DNA from: Treponema zioleckii
GTDB lineage: Bacteria; Spirochaetota; Spirochaetia; Treponematales; Treponemataceae
Assembly: GCF_014737315.1 (NCBI RefSeq)
Contig: NZ_JPUF01000011.1
Coordinates: 1 to 63,673, forward strand
DNA length: 63,673 bases
Direction of reading: 5' to 3'
The position numbers and the translations under genes were made by a program. The stretch's first letter is position 1. Every line of letters begins with the position of its first letter. The notes below the pieces were generated by a model. It made no database searches. It had not been told where the DNA came from and worked only from the letters and a program-made list of their open reading frames with translations. Of the stretch, positions 1 to 6,705 are shown piece by piece.

Positions 1-1
1 G

Positions 2-106
2 CTCAGCCTCAGTTGTGAAGATTTCCCCAAGGAAGAAAAAATGAAAGTAAAAAAAATACTGGATAATTATTTTAAGTCTGTACATAATTTTTTCATTAAG
101 AATTAA
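2..106 (+). CDS. C-terminal end of an unidentified protein (partial)
   Basis: The frame is open from the window edge and ends at a TAA one base before the next gene starts. Only 34 residues are visible. The tail is basic and ends in HNFFIKN. An internal ATG at 41 could instead begin a 21-residue ORF, but frame continuity to the edge favours the end of a longer upstream gene. No family can be recognised. The tight spacing to the next gene suggests cotranscription. Confidence 0.5.
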   Translation, partial: LSLSCEDFPKEEKMKVKKILDNYFKSVHNFFIKN

Positions 107-107
107 A

Positions 108-569
108 GTGATGGAAAATGATGATGTTTATTTAAGAATAGTGCCCGCTGAAAAAATAAAATATTTGTTCATTCCGTCAAAGTTAAAAAGTGAATACAAC
201 GATTTTGTTCAAAATGAAGGCTTTTGCAAAAAATTAGCTTTTTCCAATAAAAGAATTTTGTTTTCTAAAAACGGGATTCTTTATGAAACGATTCTGAATG
301 AAGATAAAGCAGAAACTAAAATTTTTATTCCAGAGTATTCTTATACCGTCACTGACGATTTTAATCTTGAGTTAAGTAAAGATGACTCAAAATTTTATCA
401 AATGGTTTGTTTTAGCATTACGGAAAATGACGAAGAATTATTCGCTGCGTATTTTACTGTTTGTAATACTCATGGAATTGTATTTAAAGAATATACCCAG
501 AAAAAGATTTATGAACTATTATGCAGTCATAAAGATGCTGTATTTAAAATAACAGAATGCCGTGAGTAA
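108..569 (+). CDS. Hypothetical protein, 153 aa
   Basis: The protein has no signal peptide or membrane segment, so it is probably cytosolic. It starts at GTG 108 or the adjacent ATG 111, one or four bases after the previous stop, so the two genes are probably translationally coupled. The composition is acidic and lysine-rich and the gene is AT-rich like the nearby immunity-type genes. I do not recognise a family. Proteins of this size next to toxin loci are often immunity proteins, but nothing in this sequence proves that. Confidence 0.6.
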   Translation: MMENDDVYLRIVPAEKIKYLFIPSKLKSEYNDFVQNEGFCKKLAFSNKRILFSKNGILYETILNEDKAETKIFIPEYSYTVTDDFNLELSKDDSKFYQMVCFSITENDEELFAAYFTVCNTHGIVFKEYTQKKIYELLCSHKDAVFKITECRE

Positions 570-650
570 AATCCAATAGCATATAATGAATGTGCTGTCG
601 GTTTTGACACAGATGAACACGGATAAACAGTGATGGGACACAGATAAACG

Positions 651-747
651 GAAACGCTTCAAGTTGGCTTTGAGAATTTAAATTTATTTGTGCGTTTATG
701 GAAACGCTGCAAGTTGGATTTGATAATTTAACTTTATTTGTGCGTTT
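651..747. repeat. Two-copy tandem repeat, 50-bp period
   Basis: Copies start at 651 and 701. Each begins GAAACGCT and ends TTATTTGTGCGTTT, and they differ at only a few positions. The copies lie in a gene-free stretch (570-1061). Just upstream (608-650) are degenerate copies of an ACACAGATGAACACGGATAA-like motif of a kind common in bacterial intergenic DNA. I see no credible gene in this stretch. Confidence 0.8.
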
Positions 748-776
748 CCCGCAAGTTTTCTAGCGAAAACTCGCGC
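747..776. repeat. Dispersed palindromic repeat
   Basis: CCGCAAGTTTTCT and GAAAACTCGCG form an imperfect hairpin. An inverted relative lies at 10,405-10,436 and a more diverged one at 23,526-23,554, so this belongs to a REP-like family in this genome. At 861-889 lies a separate dispersed motif of the CGTCATTGCGAGCAACGCGA type. Confidence 0.6.
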
Positions 777-999
777 TTTGGTTGGCGGGATTGCGGTGGT
801 TGAGCGTAGTCGAAAACACAACCACTATAAGGCGAAGCTCAAAGTGACTCTTGCCGTTCCACCGTCATTGCGAGCAACGCGAAGCAATCGACACTACCGG
901 GTGCCACAAGTAAGTTCTAAAACTGGCAGCCCCGTTCTTTGCCCCACAACCAACAGTACCTGAAAAATCGTTAGATTTTTCGAATCCGTGTGGCAATTT

Positions 1000-1051
1000 A
1001 AAAATCCCCAGCTGAAAGACCTGCGTAAATCCGCAAAGATTTCAGCCGGGG
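1000..1051 (-). terminator. Rho-independent terminator of the HU-like gene
   Basis: Arms 1006-1017 and 1040-1051 pair over 12 positions with one mismatch. On the minus strand the hairpin is followed by a run of five T (plus-strand A at 1000-1004). It sits about 10 bases past the stop of the minus-strand gene at 1062. Confidence 0.75.
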
Positions 1052-1061
1052 CGTGTAAGAA

Positions 1062-1826
1062 CTATTCAGATTTCACTGAAATTACTTCACTTACAGTTTC
1101 AAGCGTAGTTTTACGACTCGTACCTTTTCCAAGATAACTTGTGCGTAGAACAATCTTGTATTTTTCTTCTGTAAGGAAATCCGGAACAAAGAAGTTCAGC
1201 TCGGTCGGCTTGTTGCGGAACAGGTTTGATTCATTCACCTTTGTCCACTGGCTTTCGTCAGGATTCATTTTTCCGTCCGAATCGACAGGAGCAAAGTAGA
1301 TTCCCCAGGTCTCTCCTCCAAGCTTTAAGCGGCTTCCTGAGATTCTGCACGGTTTTCCTTTTGTGATGGAGCCATTTGCTTCTGCATTTGACAAGTCTGC
1401 AATTGTGGTGATTTCAGGGCTTCCGTCGGCATAGACGATTTTATCCACGCTTAAAGAAGATATCGCCTCATTTGTAAGATTTGTTGGCGTGAACTTGATG
1501 TAGAAATTGCCGCTTTCTGAAACATCGCTTTTTCCTTTGGCATTGCACTTCATTGCGATGTACATTGTTCCGAGGTCAAGGACGTTTACGGCTTTTCCCT
1601 GCTCAAGCATCTTGAGGATTTTCTTTTGAATCAGGATTGCGGCGAACTGGAGCATGAAAGGATCCATGCCTTTGTTGTCCTCTGCAATCTCGGAAAGGAT
1701 GTTTTTGAATGTGGCTGTATTACGGCTGACCGTGGCGTAATAAGTTCCGTCTTTTGTGAAGTTGTTTTCGTGCAAAGTCACGCTTAAAATCGAAGAGCTG
1801 TTTTTCAGCGTTGAAATATTTTCCAT
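1062..1826 (-). CDS. HU-like DNA-binding protein with C-terminal Ig-like (DUF4469-type) domain
   Basis: This is a 254-residue cytosolic protein. Residues about 10-125 resemble the HU/IHF-like domain of the HU-HIG type, with the layout of short N-terminal strands, a helical pair and a central sheet ending in IKFTPT. Residues about 150-250 resemble the Ig-like DUF4469 domain, including a GSRLKLGG motif and a C-terminal strand series. Such proteins are presumed to bind DNA architecturally; the partner is unknown. The gene stands alone, followed by a good terminator, and ATG 1826 has only a weak Shine-Dalgarno. The family call comes from overall pattern, not from a search. Confidence 0.7.
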   Translation of the reverse strand: MENISTLKNSSSILSVTLHENNFTKDGTYYATVSRNTATFKNILSEIAEDNKGMDPFMLQFAAILIQKKILKMLEQGKAVNVLDLGTMYIAMKCNAKGKSDVSESGNFYIKFTPTNLTNEAISSLSVDKIVYADGSPEITTIADLSNAEANGSITKGKPCRISGSRLKLGGETWGIYFAPVDSDGKMNPDESQWTKVNESNLFRNKPTELNFFVPDFLTEEKYKIVLRTSYLGKGTSRKTTLETVSEVISVKSE

Positions 1827-2051
1827 AATAATATCCTACTGTCTTTTTTGCGGGCGACAGTCCCCCAAGCGATTTTTAGAATTTCCATACGAAATCTGTA
1901 ATTTTTCCTGGCGGTCATTTCGGCATGCTCAATAACCGCGAATATTGACAAAAAATTGTCGTTTTGCGTATGCGGCAGTTGCAAAAAATCACAATAGGAA
2001 GTAGGATAAATCTTATGAACGTGAGCAGATTTTCCTGCTTTCTACTGTTAG

Positions 2052-2091
2052 ATGGCTTAAAACTATTGGCGTAGTTTAAGCCATTTTTTTT
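2052..2091 (+). terminator. Strong plus-strand terminator without a visible plus-strand gene
   Basis: ATGGCTTAAA and TTTAAGCCAT form a long stem, extended by CTA/TAG, and are followed directly by eight to nine T on the plus strand. No plus-strand ORF leads into it. A TTGACA at 1945-1950 with a poor -10 lies about 100 bases upstream, so a small RNA is possible. Confidence 0.7.
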
Positions 2092-2120
2092 GCTGCCGCC
2101 AAAACAATCATACGGCACAT
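2076..2120 (-). CDS. Possible 14-residue peptide
   Basis: ATG 2120 is preceded by AGGAGG with seven bases of spacing, a better ribosome site than most genes here have. The peptide is MCRMIVLAAAKKMA and its stop lies in the stem of the 2052-2091 hairpin. It follows the ImmA-like gene by about 100 bases and could be part of that operon. It may be a real small peptide or a vestige of a lost gene start. Confidence 0.35.
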   Translation of the reverse strand: MCRMIVLAAAKKMA

Positions 2121-2220
2121 CTTTCTTCCTCCTAAAAAGTCGCTTCGTAATGTAATGAGAAGCGGCATAAAATATAAAAGTTTGCAACGCAAACTTTGGA
2201 AGACAAAAACTGACGATGTT

Positions 2221-2889
2221 TTAGGCAGTTTTTGTCTCTTCCTCCTTCTGCGTAAAATATTTCGTGTCATTAAGAGCCTCAATCAGGCTTTTTCCGGCCT
2301 GCTTGATAAATCCAAAAATAAGCTGGATTAGCGGCGAAATAAAATACTTTTGTAAAATCTCTTCGTCGGTTTTGCCTTCAATAAGTCTGTTCGGACTTAA
2401 TACAAGGGCTGTGATTTTGTCAGTCTGAAGTTCATGCTGCCGCATTTCTGAAGAATCCGTGCCGCACAAGGCGGTCTTGAATTCAACGCACTGCATGGCA
2501 TACAAAAGTCGCAAGATAATTGACTGAATGCAATGCACAACCTCATGTGCGATAGTAATTACATCCAGCACACTGCCAGCAATGGCTCGTTCGTAAACAT
2601 CGCTGCGGATTACGATTTTGTTTGCCTCAGGAGTGTAATAGGCCTGAAGAAACTTGCCTTTCTTCCATGCATTCGCTTCAACAATCTCGTAGTTGAACGA
2701 TTTGTCAAAAAGCGGAATTATGTTCTCCATCACATAGATTGGTTCAAATCTTCCGTTTGTGCCGCAACCACATAAGAGCCGCGTCCAGAATGCCGCAAGG
2801 TGCATCCCGTCATCTGTAAGAACGAGAGCTTCTGCCTTTTGTTCTTTTATAGCTGTCTCAATCTGCGCTTCATTCTGACACACTTCCAT
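2221..2889 (-). CDS. ImmA/IrrE-like zinc metallopeptidase
   Basis: The 222-residue protein contains HEVVH at residues 115-119, the zincin motif, followed by an HELQTDKITALVLSP segment that fits the third-ligand region of this family. Known ImmA/IrrE-type proteases cleave or inactivate a partner XRE repressor to induce mobile-element or stress genes. The partner here would be the XRE gene that ends 5 bases upstream. I place the start at ATG 2889, just after GGGGG, rather than the TTG at 2913, because that avoids overlap with the repressor stop. A weakly hydrophobic segment near residues 195-210 is present. The specific substrate is inferred. Confidence 0.75.
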   Translation of the reverse strand: MEVCQNEAQIETAIKEQKAEALVLTDDGMHLAAFWTRLLCGCGTNGRFEPIYVMENIIPLFDKSFNYEIVEANAWKKGKFLQAYYTPEANKIVIRSDVYERAIAGSVLDVITIAHEVVHCIQSIILRLLYAMQCVEFKTALCGTDSSEMRQHELQTDKITALVLSPNRLIEGKTDEEILQKYFISPLIQLIFGFIKQAGKSLIEALNDTKYFTQKEEETKTA

Positions 2890-2893
2890 TCTG

Positions 2894-3274
2894 TTATACC
2901 CCCGAACTTTCAAATTGCTTCAAAAGTTCTTTAAGCTGGCTTACCTGTTCGGCTGTGAGCCGTGAAAAATCTTTTGCAAACATTACTGCGGTTTCCACAT
3001 AGTTTGCATCTGTTTTTTGCTCCGTAAAATCTACGTTTACGGCTCCCTTAACCTTTGCCTTGGCTTCTGCAAGCTCGTTTTTCTGAGCTTCGCTCAAACC
3101 GTATTCTGCAACAATTCTTTCGATAAAATCTTCCGGTATTTCTCGTCCGCCGTTCTCAATGGAAGAAAGGTATGCGGGGCTAACCTTAAGCCGCTTTGCC
3201 ATTGCTCCCAAAACCTCCGAACAGTCAATCCTCATCTTCCTTAAGATTTTTCCGAATGCTGTAACTTCTGCCAT
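2894..3274 (-). CDS. XRE-family transcriptional repressor
   Basis: The protein has 126 residues. Residues about 7-62 form a Cro/C1-type helix-turn-helix (MAKRLKVSPAYLSSIENG is the recognition region). The C-terminal part is charged and helical. It precedes the metallopeptidase with a 4-base gap, the ImmR-ImmA order known from mobile elements. A consensus promoter (3364-3392), a 19-bp palindrome in the leader (3309-3327) and the 22-bp repeat array further upstream are plausible operator sites. Autoregulation is inferred. Confidence 0.85.
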   Translation of the reverse strand: MAEVTAFGKILRKMRIDCSEVLGAMAKRLKVSPAYLSSIENGGREIPEDFIERIVAEYGLSEAQKNELAEAKAKVKGAVNVDFTEQKTDANYVETAVMFAKDFSRLTAEQVSQLKELLKQFESSGV

Positions 3275-3308
3275 AGTAATTCCATCCTTAACTCCCTATT
3301 TGTTCGTA

Positions 3309-3327
3309 GAAAACCTGACAGGTTTTC
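3309..3327. promoter_or_regulatory. Perfect 19-bp palindrome in the XRE leader
   Basis: GAAAACCTG and CAGGTTTTC flank a single A. It lies between the promoter and the start of the minus-strand XRE gene, where a repressor would block transcription. It could also fold as a small hairpin in the mRNA. Confidence 0.6.
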
Positions 3328-3363
3328 GTCTAATGCCTGATGGCTTTTTTAGCATCTGAATAT

Positions 3364-3392
3364 AATATAATTTCAGTTAGTAAAATTGTCAA
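3364..3392 (-). promoter_or_regulatory. Sigma-70 promoter of the XRE/ImmA pair
   Basis: On the minus strand TTGACA (3387-3392), a 17-bp spacer and TATATT (3364-3369) match the consensus well. Transcription would start near 3357, giving a leader of about 80 nt that includes the 3309-3327 palindrome. Confidence 0.8.
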
Positions 3393-3432
3393 TAGATATT
3401 GAATATAATTATTCACAAAATTGTAAAAAAAT

Positions 3433-3630
3433 AATTCATAGAGTTGTATGAAATTTTTCGTGTACTTACTTGTGATGAATCGTGTAATGACAGTACACGA
3501 TTTGTGGAGTGTCGTCTGACGATTCGTGTACCGTCATCTGATGAATCGTGGAGTAATAGTACATGATTCATCAGATGACATAAAACGTTTTGTGGGGTAA
3601 TAGGAAACGGAACATGGAGTGTACAGAGAA
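3433..3630. repeat. Nine-unit degenerate 22-bp tandem array
   Basis: Every 22 bp the sequence returns to a motif close to GATTCGTGGAGTAATAGTAC. Units start at 3433, 3455, 3477, 3499, 3521, 3543, 3565, 3587 and 3609. Units 5 to 7 also form an 18-bp inverted repeat (about 3526-3582). The period is not a multiple of three, no ORF uses it, and there are no spacers as in CRISPR. It lies between two divergent XRE regulator genes. Confidence 0.75.
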
Positions 3631-3688
3631 GTGGTTAAGAAAAATATTTTGTGAAAGCGTGATTTTTTTCCCCCTTAAAATCTGAGCT

Positions 3689-3712
3689 CATAGTATAATC
3701 TTCCATACTATG
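3689..3712 (+). promoter_or_regulatory. Operator-like inverted repeat over the -10 and start of the small XRE gene
   Basis: CATAGTAT and ATACTATG are perfect 8-bp arms 8 bp apart. TATAAT (3694-3699) lies in the left half and the ATG (3710) ends the right arm. No Shine-Dalgarno or clear -35 is present, so the mRNA is probably leaderless and repressed by a dimer bound here. Confidence 0.65.
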
Positions 3713-3925
3713 CAGGTTGATTACAGTAAACTTTGGGCTCGTTATAAAGGAATGGGGCACAAGAATAAAACAGACCTTATCGAGATGGCTGGAATTTCAA
3801 CAAATATCCTGGCCAAACTGAATAAAGGTGAATATGTTTCCATGGACAGTCTTGCTAAAATTTGCAGGGCTCTCAATTGTGATATTGGGGATATTTGCGT
3901 AATAAATCCTGCGGAACAAAAATAA
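3710..3925 (+). CDS. Small XRE-family regulator
   Basis: This 71-residue protein consists of one Cro/C1-type helix-turn-helix (recognition region about MAGISTNILAKLNKGEYVS) followed by a short tail ending in NPAEQK. It resembles the compact YozG-like regulators often found at mobile-element and toxin loci. The inverted repeat that overlaps its own promoter suggests autorepression, and a related ATAGTAT half-site lies at the promoter of the downstream Fic operon. The start is fixed by the position of TATAAT ten bases upstream. Confidence 0.85.
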   Translation: MQVDYSKLWARYKGMGHKNKTDLIEMAGISTNILAKLNKGEYVSMDSLAKICRALNCDIGDICVINPAEQK

Positions 3926-3927
3926 TT

Positions 3928-3966
3928 TTCACAGTGTCGTTTTCTGGCACTATAATATGATAGTAT
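3928..3966 (+). promoter_or_regulatory. Promoter/operator of the Fic operon
   Basis: TTCACA (3928-3933), a 17-bp spacer and TATAAT (3951-3956) form a good promoter. ACTAT and ATAGT (3949-3964) are inverted around the -10, and ATAGTAT (3960-3966) repeats the half-site seen at 3690-3696. Control by the small XRE protein just upstream is likely. Confidence 0.65.
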
Positions 3967-4152
3967 AAAAGTCTGGAGTAACTGGACTGCTTGTAAATTT
4001 TGGCGAGAGTTCATTGAAATGGGAAAGACTAACCTTATTGAAAAATAAGGAAAAATAACAAACGGATTTGCTCGCATCTAACGATGCTCTCATTAAAAAG
4101 TGAAGGTCGTTAGACCTGAACAAATCCGGTTGTTGATAAAAAGAGGTTTGAA
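3963..4152 (+). ncRNA. Structured 190-nt leader RNA upstream of fic
   Basis: The leader contains a 7-bp stem with a GAAA tetraloop (4033-4050) and a long nested hairpin: CGGATTTG (4063-4070) pairs with CAAATCCG (4121-4128), and inside it TCTAACGA (4077-4084) pairs with TCGTTAGA (4107-4114). All stems are perfect. No ORF is convincing. It may be a cis-regulatory leader or a processed small RNA. It matches no riboswitch class I know. Confidence 0.55.
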
Positions 4153-5268
4153 GTGGAAAAGAATCCATACGAAATAGATTTTGAAGAATACATCCGCCAT
4201 ACAGATGCAAGCAAAAAAGACAAAACTTTTGCTTGGTCTACCGCCATTGGTTTGCAGCAGGTTGATGGTCTTAAGCCTTCTTCATATCTATATGAAACCG
4301 CTAAAAAGAATATAGAAGGTGAGCTTTCTTTTGATGAAGCAAAAAATCTGATTGATTCATATTATGAAAGCCGCACAGCCCGAAATCAGGATGATGAAAG
4401 AACCGAAGAAGCCGATAAAGTTTCCAGCCGTATCGCACAGATTCTTAGTGAGCCATCTTTTAATTTTAGTCCTTCTCATCTGATTGCAATTCACAAAAGA
4501 CTTTTTGAAGGCATCTTTAAGTTTGCTGGTAAAATCCGCGACTACGATATTACAAAAAAAGAATGGGTATTAAATGGCGATACAGTAATGTACGGAGCTT
4601 CGTTTGAACTTAAGGCCGCTCTTGATTACGATTTTGAAATGGAACGTAATTTTAAGTACAAAGGCCTTTCTACAGATGAAATCATAAAGCATATTACTTT
4701 CTTTGTTTCAAGGCTCTGGCAGATTCACGCATTCGGAGAAGGAAACACCAGAACAACTGCCGTTTTTACAATCAAGTATCTTCGTTCAATGGGCTACAAA
4801 GTATATAATGATATTTTTGCCCAGAACAGCTGGTATTTTAGAAATGCCCTTGTACGTGCCAATTACAAAAATATAAAAGCAGGAATAGAAGAAAATCCTG
4901 TCTATCTGGAACGCTTCTTCCGAAACCTTATTTTAGGTAAAAACAACGAGCTTAAAAACCGCTACACTCATGTTGATTATGATGAATACATCAAAAAGTT
5001 CGGAGAAAACGATAAAAGTTCGGAGAAAAATCAGTCAATAAACGATACTGCAAAGATTACTCAAAAGATAACTGTAAAGATTACTGTAAATCAACAGAAA
5101 ATAATTGATGTGATTAAAGAAAATCCATTTATTACACAAGAAGAATTATCAAGTATTGTTGGAATTGCACGTCTTAACATAAATAAAAACATGAAAAAAT
5201 TGCAGGAGCAAGGAATCATCAAACGAGTTGGTGCAGACAAAAACGGCCATTGGGAGGTGATTGAATGA
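4153..5268 (+). CDS. Fic-family protein (probable AMP transferase) with C-terminal winged helix
   Basis: The protein has 371 residues. An N-terminal helical region (about 25-80) resembles the regulatory helices of Fic proteins. The catalytic loop HAFGEGNTR is at 192-200, with the conserved H192, E196, N198 and R200; the usual second glycine is threonine. Residues about 310-371 form a winged helix (EELSSIVGIARLNINKNMKK). Fic proteins usually transfer AMP from ATP to protein hydroxyl groups; the target here is unknown. The start is GTG 4153 after AAGAGG. The gene overlaps the next ORF by ATGA and lies downstream of a regulator and structured leader, like a toxin-antitoxin module. Confidence 0.88.
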   Translation: MEKNPYEIDFEEYIRHTDASKKDKTFAWSTAIGLQQVDGLKPSSYLYETAKKNIEGELSFDEAKNLIDSYYESRTARNQDDERTEEADKVSSRIAQILSEPSFNFSPSHLIAIHKRLFEGIFKFAGKIRDYDITKKEWVLNGDTVMYGASFELKAALDYDFEMERNFKYKGLSTDEIIKHITFFVSRLWQIHAFGEGNTRTTAVFTIKYLRSMGYKVYNDIFAQNSWYFRNALVRANYKNIKAGIEENPVYLERFFRNLILGKNNELKNRYTHVDYDEYIKKFGENDKSSEKNQSINDTAKITQKITVKITVNQQKIIDVIKENPFITQEELSSIVGIARLNINKNMKKLQEQGIIKRVGADKNGHWEVIE

Positions 5269-5357
5269 CAGAAAATACCCAGAAAAAACTGTTTGAGAAA
5301 GAATTCCCAAATATAAAAGTAACTCGCATTGAAATACAAAAAGGAGGAAATAAATGA
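5265..5357 (+). CDS. 30-residue ORF coupled to fic and the SUKH gene
   Basis: Its ATG overlaps the fic stop (ATGA) and its TGA overlaps the next ATG, so it bridges the two genes exactly. The peptide is charged (begins MTENTQKKLFEK, ends IQKGGNK) with no membrane segment. AAGGAGG near its end is the ribosome site of the SUKH gene. The double ATGA overlap supports real translation. It may be a coupling leader or a relic of a larger gene. Confidence 0.5.
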   Translation: MTENTQKKLFEKEFPNIKVTRIEIQKGGNK

Positions 5358-5815
5358 ACTTTATAAGTGATTTAATAACAAAACTTGAGCAGAAAGATAT
5401 TTGTATGAACAGTTGTACAGAAGTCCAATTATCTAAATTAAATTCTATCATAAAAACAGGAAAACTTCCAAAGGCATATCTTGAGTTTATGTCAGCTATT
5501 GGAAATGGTACCGAAGGATGCTATATGGGTGGAGATTCTTGTTTTATGGATGAAATATATGACTTGAGACAAGGTGCAGTTGAGCTTTTGAATGAAAATG
5601 AATCAGAAAATAAATTAACTGACAATGATTTTGTGTTCTGGATGAGTCAAGGTTGTATGTTTTGTTTCTTTAAGTTGTCCGAAGGTGATAATCCTCCTGT
5701 GTATTTTTATAATGAAAGCGGTGAAGATAGGTTTATAAAGATAGCAAATTCCCTTGTTGATTTTCTGATAAATCGACTAGAAATGAACAAAGAACTTTTC
5801 AAAGAAAAAGTTTAA
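5354..5815 (+). CDS. SMI1/KNR4 (SUKH) family protein
   Basis: This 153-residue cytosolic protein shows the SUKH pattern: LPKAYLEFMSAIGNGTEG near residues 36-53, then FVFWMSQGCMFCFFKLSE around 93-110 and a final helix after FIKIANSLVDFL. SUKH proteins are known as immunity proteins against diverse secreted toxins. It has an excellent AAGGAGG site. It lies downstream of fic and directly before a toxin fragment, so either could be its partner; which one is not shown by the sequence. Confidence 0.8.
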   Translation: MNFISDLITKLEQKDICMNSCTEVQLSKLNSIIKTGKLPKAYLEFMSAIGNGTEGCYMGGDSCFMDEIYDLRQGAVELLNENESENKLTDNDFVFWMSQGCMFCFFKLSEGDNPPVYFYNESGEDRFIKIANSLVDFLINRLEMNKELFKEKV

Positions 5816-5825
5816 AAATAACTCA

Positions 5826-6065
5826 GATTATTTCCTGCACTATTCGGGAAAGGCGGTCTTTGACGAGATAGTCGGGAATCCGTTCGGGTTCGCCCTATCC
5901 GTGATAATCGGAATCCTTGTGGCGAAAGCTGGCGCCGTGGCCGCAGCTATAGCCGCTCTGACAGGAGCCGGGTTCTCCGCCGTGAACCTGCTGCAGGGAT
6001 GGGAAATGATGCAGAAAGCCCGGAGCTTGAGAAAATTATCGCGCCCAAATTCCATAAGGCCGTGA
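5826..6065 (+). pseudogene. Startless fragment of a large secreted toxin
   Basis: The frame is open from just after the SUKH stop without a start codon. It encodes DYFLHYSGKAVFDE, then a long hydrophobic alanine/glycine-rich stretch (NPFGFALSVIIGILVAKAG onwards), then a basic helix ending MMQKARSLRKL before TGA 6063. GC content is clearly higher than in the flanking genes. Hydrophobic segments of this sort occur in large effector proteins. Its remainder may continue in another frame at 5999. Confidence 0.5.
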
Positions 6066-6400
6066 ACCAGCTGATAGTCGATTTCAAGACACTCGGAGAC
6101 AAGGCAATATTCGAAAAATACAACCTTGTTCAGATTTGGGGAGACTTTGAGTCTTACGAAGAATATGACAAAGAGAATGTGCTCGGCTTTTTAATCCTGA
6201 ATATCCTTGTCAGGGAGCAATATGTCATGCAGCTTGACTGGAAGGAAAACATAAGGGATTTCAAGCAGTACATGAAGTCATACTGGGGAAAGACAAAAAC
6301 AAAGCTCGTTTCGTTCAAAGTGGACAACGACCAGCAGTATTTTGCTTTCGTCCCAAAAGACTGCGATGTCAAGAATCTCTATGAGATTGAGATAAAATAA
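5999..6400 (+). CDS. Hypothetical 133-aa protein after a toxin fragment
   Basis: The frame starts at ATG 5999 inside the end of the preceding fragment and has no signal peptide or membrane segment. It has aromatic-rich helices (ENVLGFLILNILVREQ) and a strand-rich end. Either it is an immunity protein translated by reinitiation, or it is the frameshifted end of the toxin. The overlap of about 65 bases with the upstream frame and the lack of a ribosome site favour the second, but I cannot decide. A TCGGC/GCCGA hairpin follows the stop. Confidence 0.5.
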   Translation: MGNDAESPELEKIIAPKFHKAVNQLIVDFKTLGDKAIFEKYNLVQIWGDFESYEEYDKENVLGFLILNILVREQYVMQLDWKENIRDFKQYMKSYWGKTKTKLVSFKVDNDQQYFAFVPKDCDVKNLYEIEIK

Positions 6401-6488
6401 TCGGCAAAGCCGAAACCACCACACATAGTGTTGTTTGCTATAAAGTTTTATTTTTCCACATGGCACACTTCTGTGATTAAGCATAAAG

Positions 6489-6517
6489 TTGACAAAAGCC
6501 ATAACGCAATGTATATT
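6489..6517 (+). promoter_or_regulatory. Promoter of the candidate antitoxin RNA
   Basis: TTGACA (6489-6494), a 17-bp spacer and TATATT (6512-6517) are close to consensus. No ORF follows; a hairpin and T-run end the unit about 90 bases later, as expected for a small-RNA gene. Confidence 0.75.
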
Positions 6518-6523
6518 AAAACA

Positions 6524-6611
6524 AACGGGGACGCAATGCAGACTAGCGACCGCCTCCGTTAGCTATTATTACAAGCCCGCTGGAGTTGGTTACTTACAGG
6601 CGGGCTTTTTC
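6524..6611 (+). ncRNA. Candidate antitoxin small RNA (type I toxin-antitoxin)
   Basis: A short unit runs from a consensus promoter to an intrinsic terminator (stem 6573-6580/6600-6607, then TTTTT). It is transcribed toward the small hydrophobic ORF on the opposite strand and shares its terminator hairpin. It carries GACCGCCTCC (6548-6557), a near copy of GACGGCCTCC (6708-6717), which is the complement of the toxin ribosome site. The RNA could therefore pair with the toxin mRNA both at the terminator loop and at its Shine-Dalgarno, the layout known for the Fst (par) locus of pAD1. Confidence 0.65.
6573..6611. terminator. Bidirectional terminator hairpin
   Basis: AAGCCCGC and GCGGGCTT form an 8-bp stem. 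T-run on the plus strand follows directly; the minus strand reads TTGTAATAA after the stem, which is weaker. It lies between two convergent transcripts. Confidence 0.7.
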
Positions 6612-6624
6612 TATGCTCTAAGTC

Positions 6625-6705
6625 CTATTTAAGTAGGAAGGTGAGCAGGTCTATAACTAAAGCAATAATTGCAATGACAAGCATCGCGATTTCATACCCT
6701 GTCAC
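6625..6705 (-). CDS. Small hydrophobic peptide toxin, putative holin-like type (26 aa)
   Basis: The start is GTG 6705 with AAGGAGG six bases upstream. The peptide begins MTGYEIAMLVIAIIALVI, has one membrane segment, an internal aspartate and a lysine at the end. This matches the short putative holin-like type I toxins (TxpA/BsrG relatives), which insert in the membrane. A weak TACTAT -10-like sequence on the minus strand near 6780 would give an mRNA of about 200 nt. The convergent RNA at 6524-6611 is the likely antitoxin. Family assignment is by pattern. Confidence 0.7.
   Translation of the reverse strand: MTGYEIAMLVIAIIALVIDLLTFLLK

Noticed and set aside
778-963. 61-codon plus-strand ORF
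   Set aside because: It lies wholly in repeat-derived intergenic sequence, has no ribosome site, and encodes repeat motifs such as RATRSN; not a plausible protein.
966-990. tRNA T-loop-like TTCGAATCC at 979-987
   Set aside because: No acceptor stem, anticodon arm or correct spacing surrounds it.
3433-3630. CRISPR array
   Set aside because: The 22-bp units are contiguous and degenerate, without spacers or a conserved repeat, and there are no cas genes.
6489-6611. tRNA- or riboswitch-like element
   Set aside because: No cloverleaf or known aptamer pattern; the promoter-terminator spacing and complementarity to the toxin site fit an antisense RNA better.
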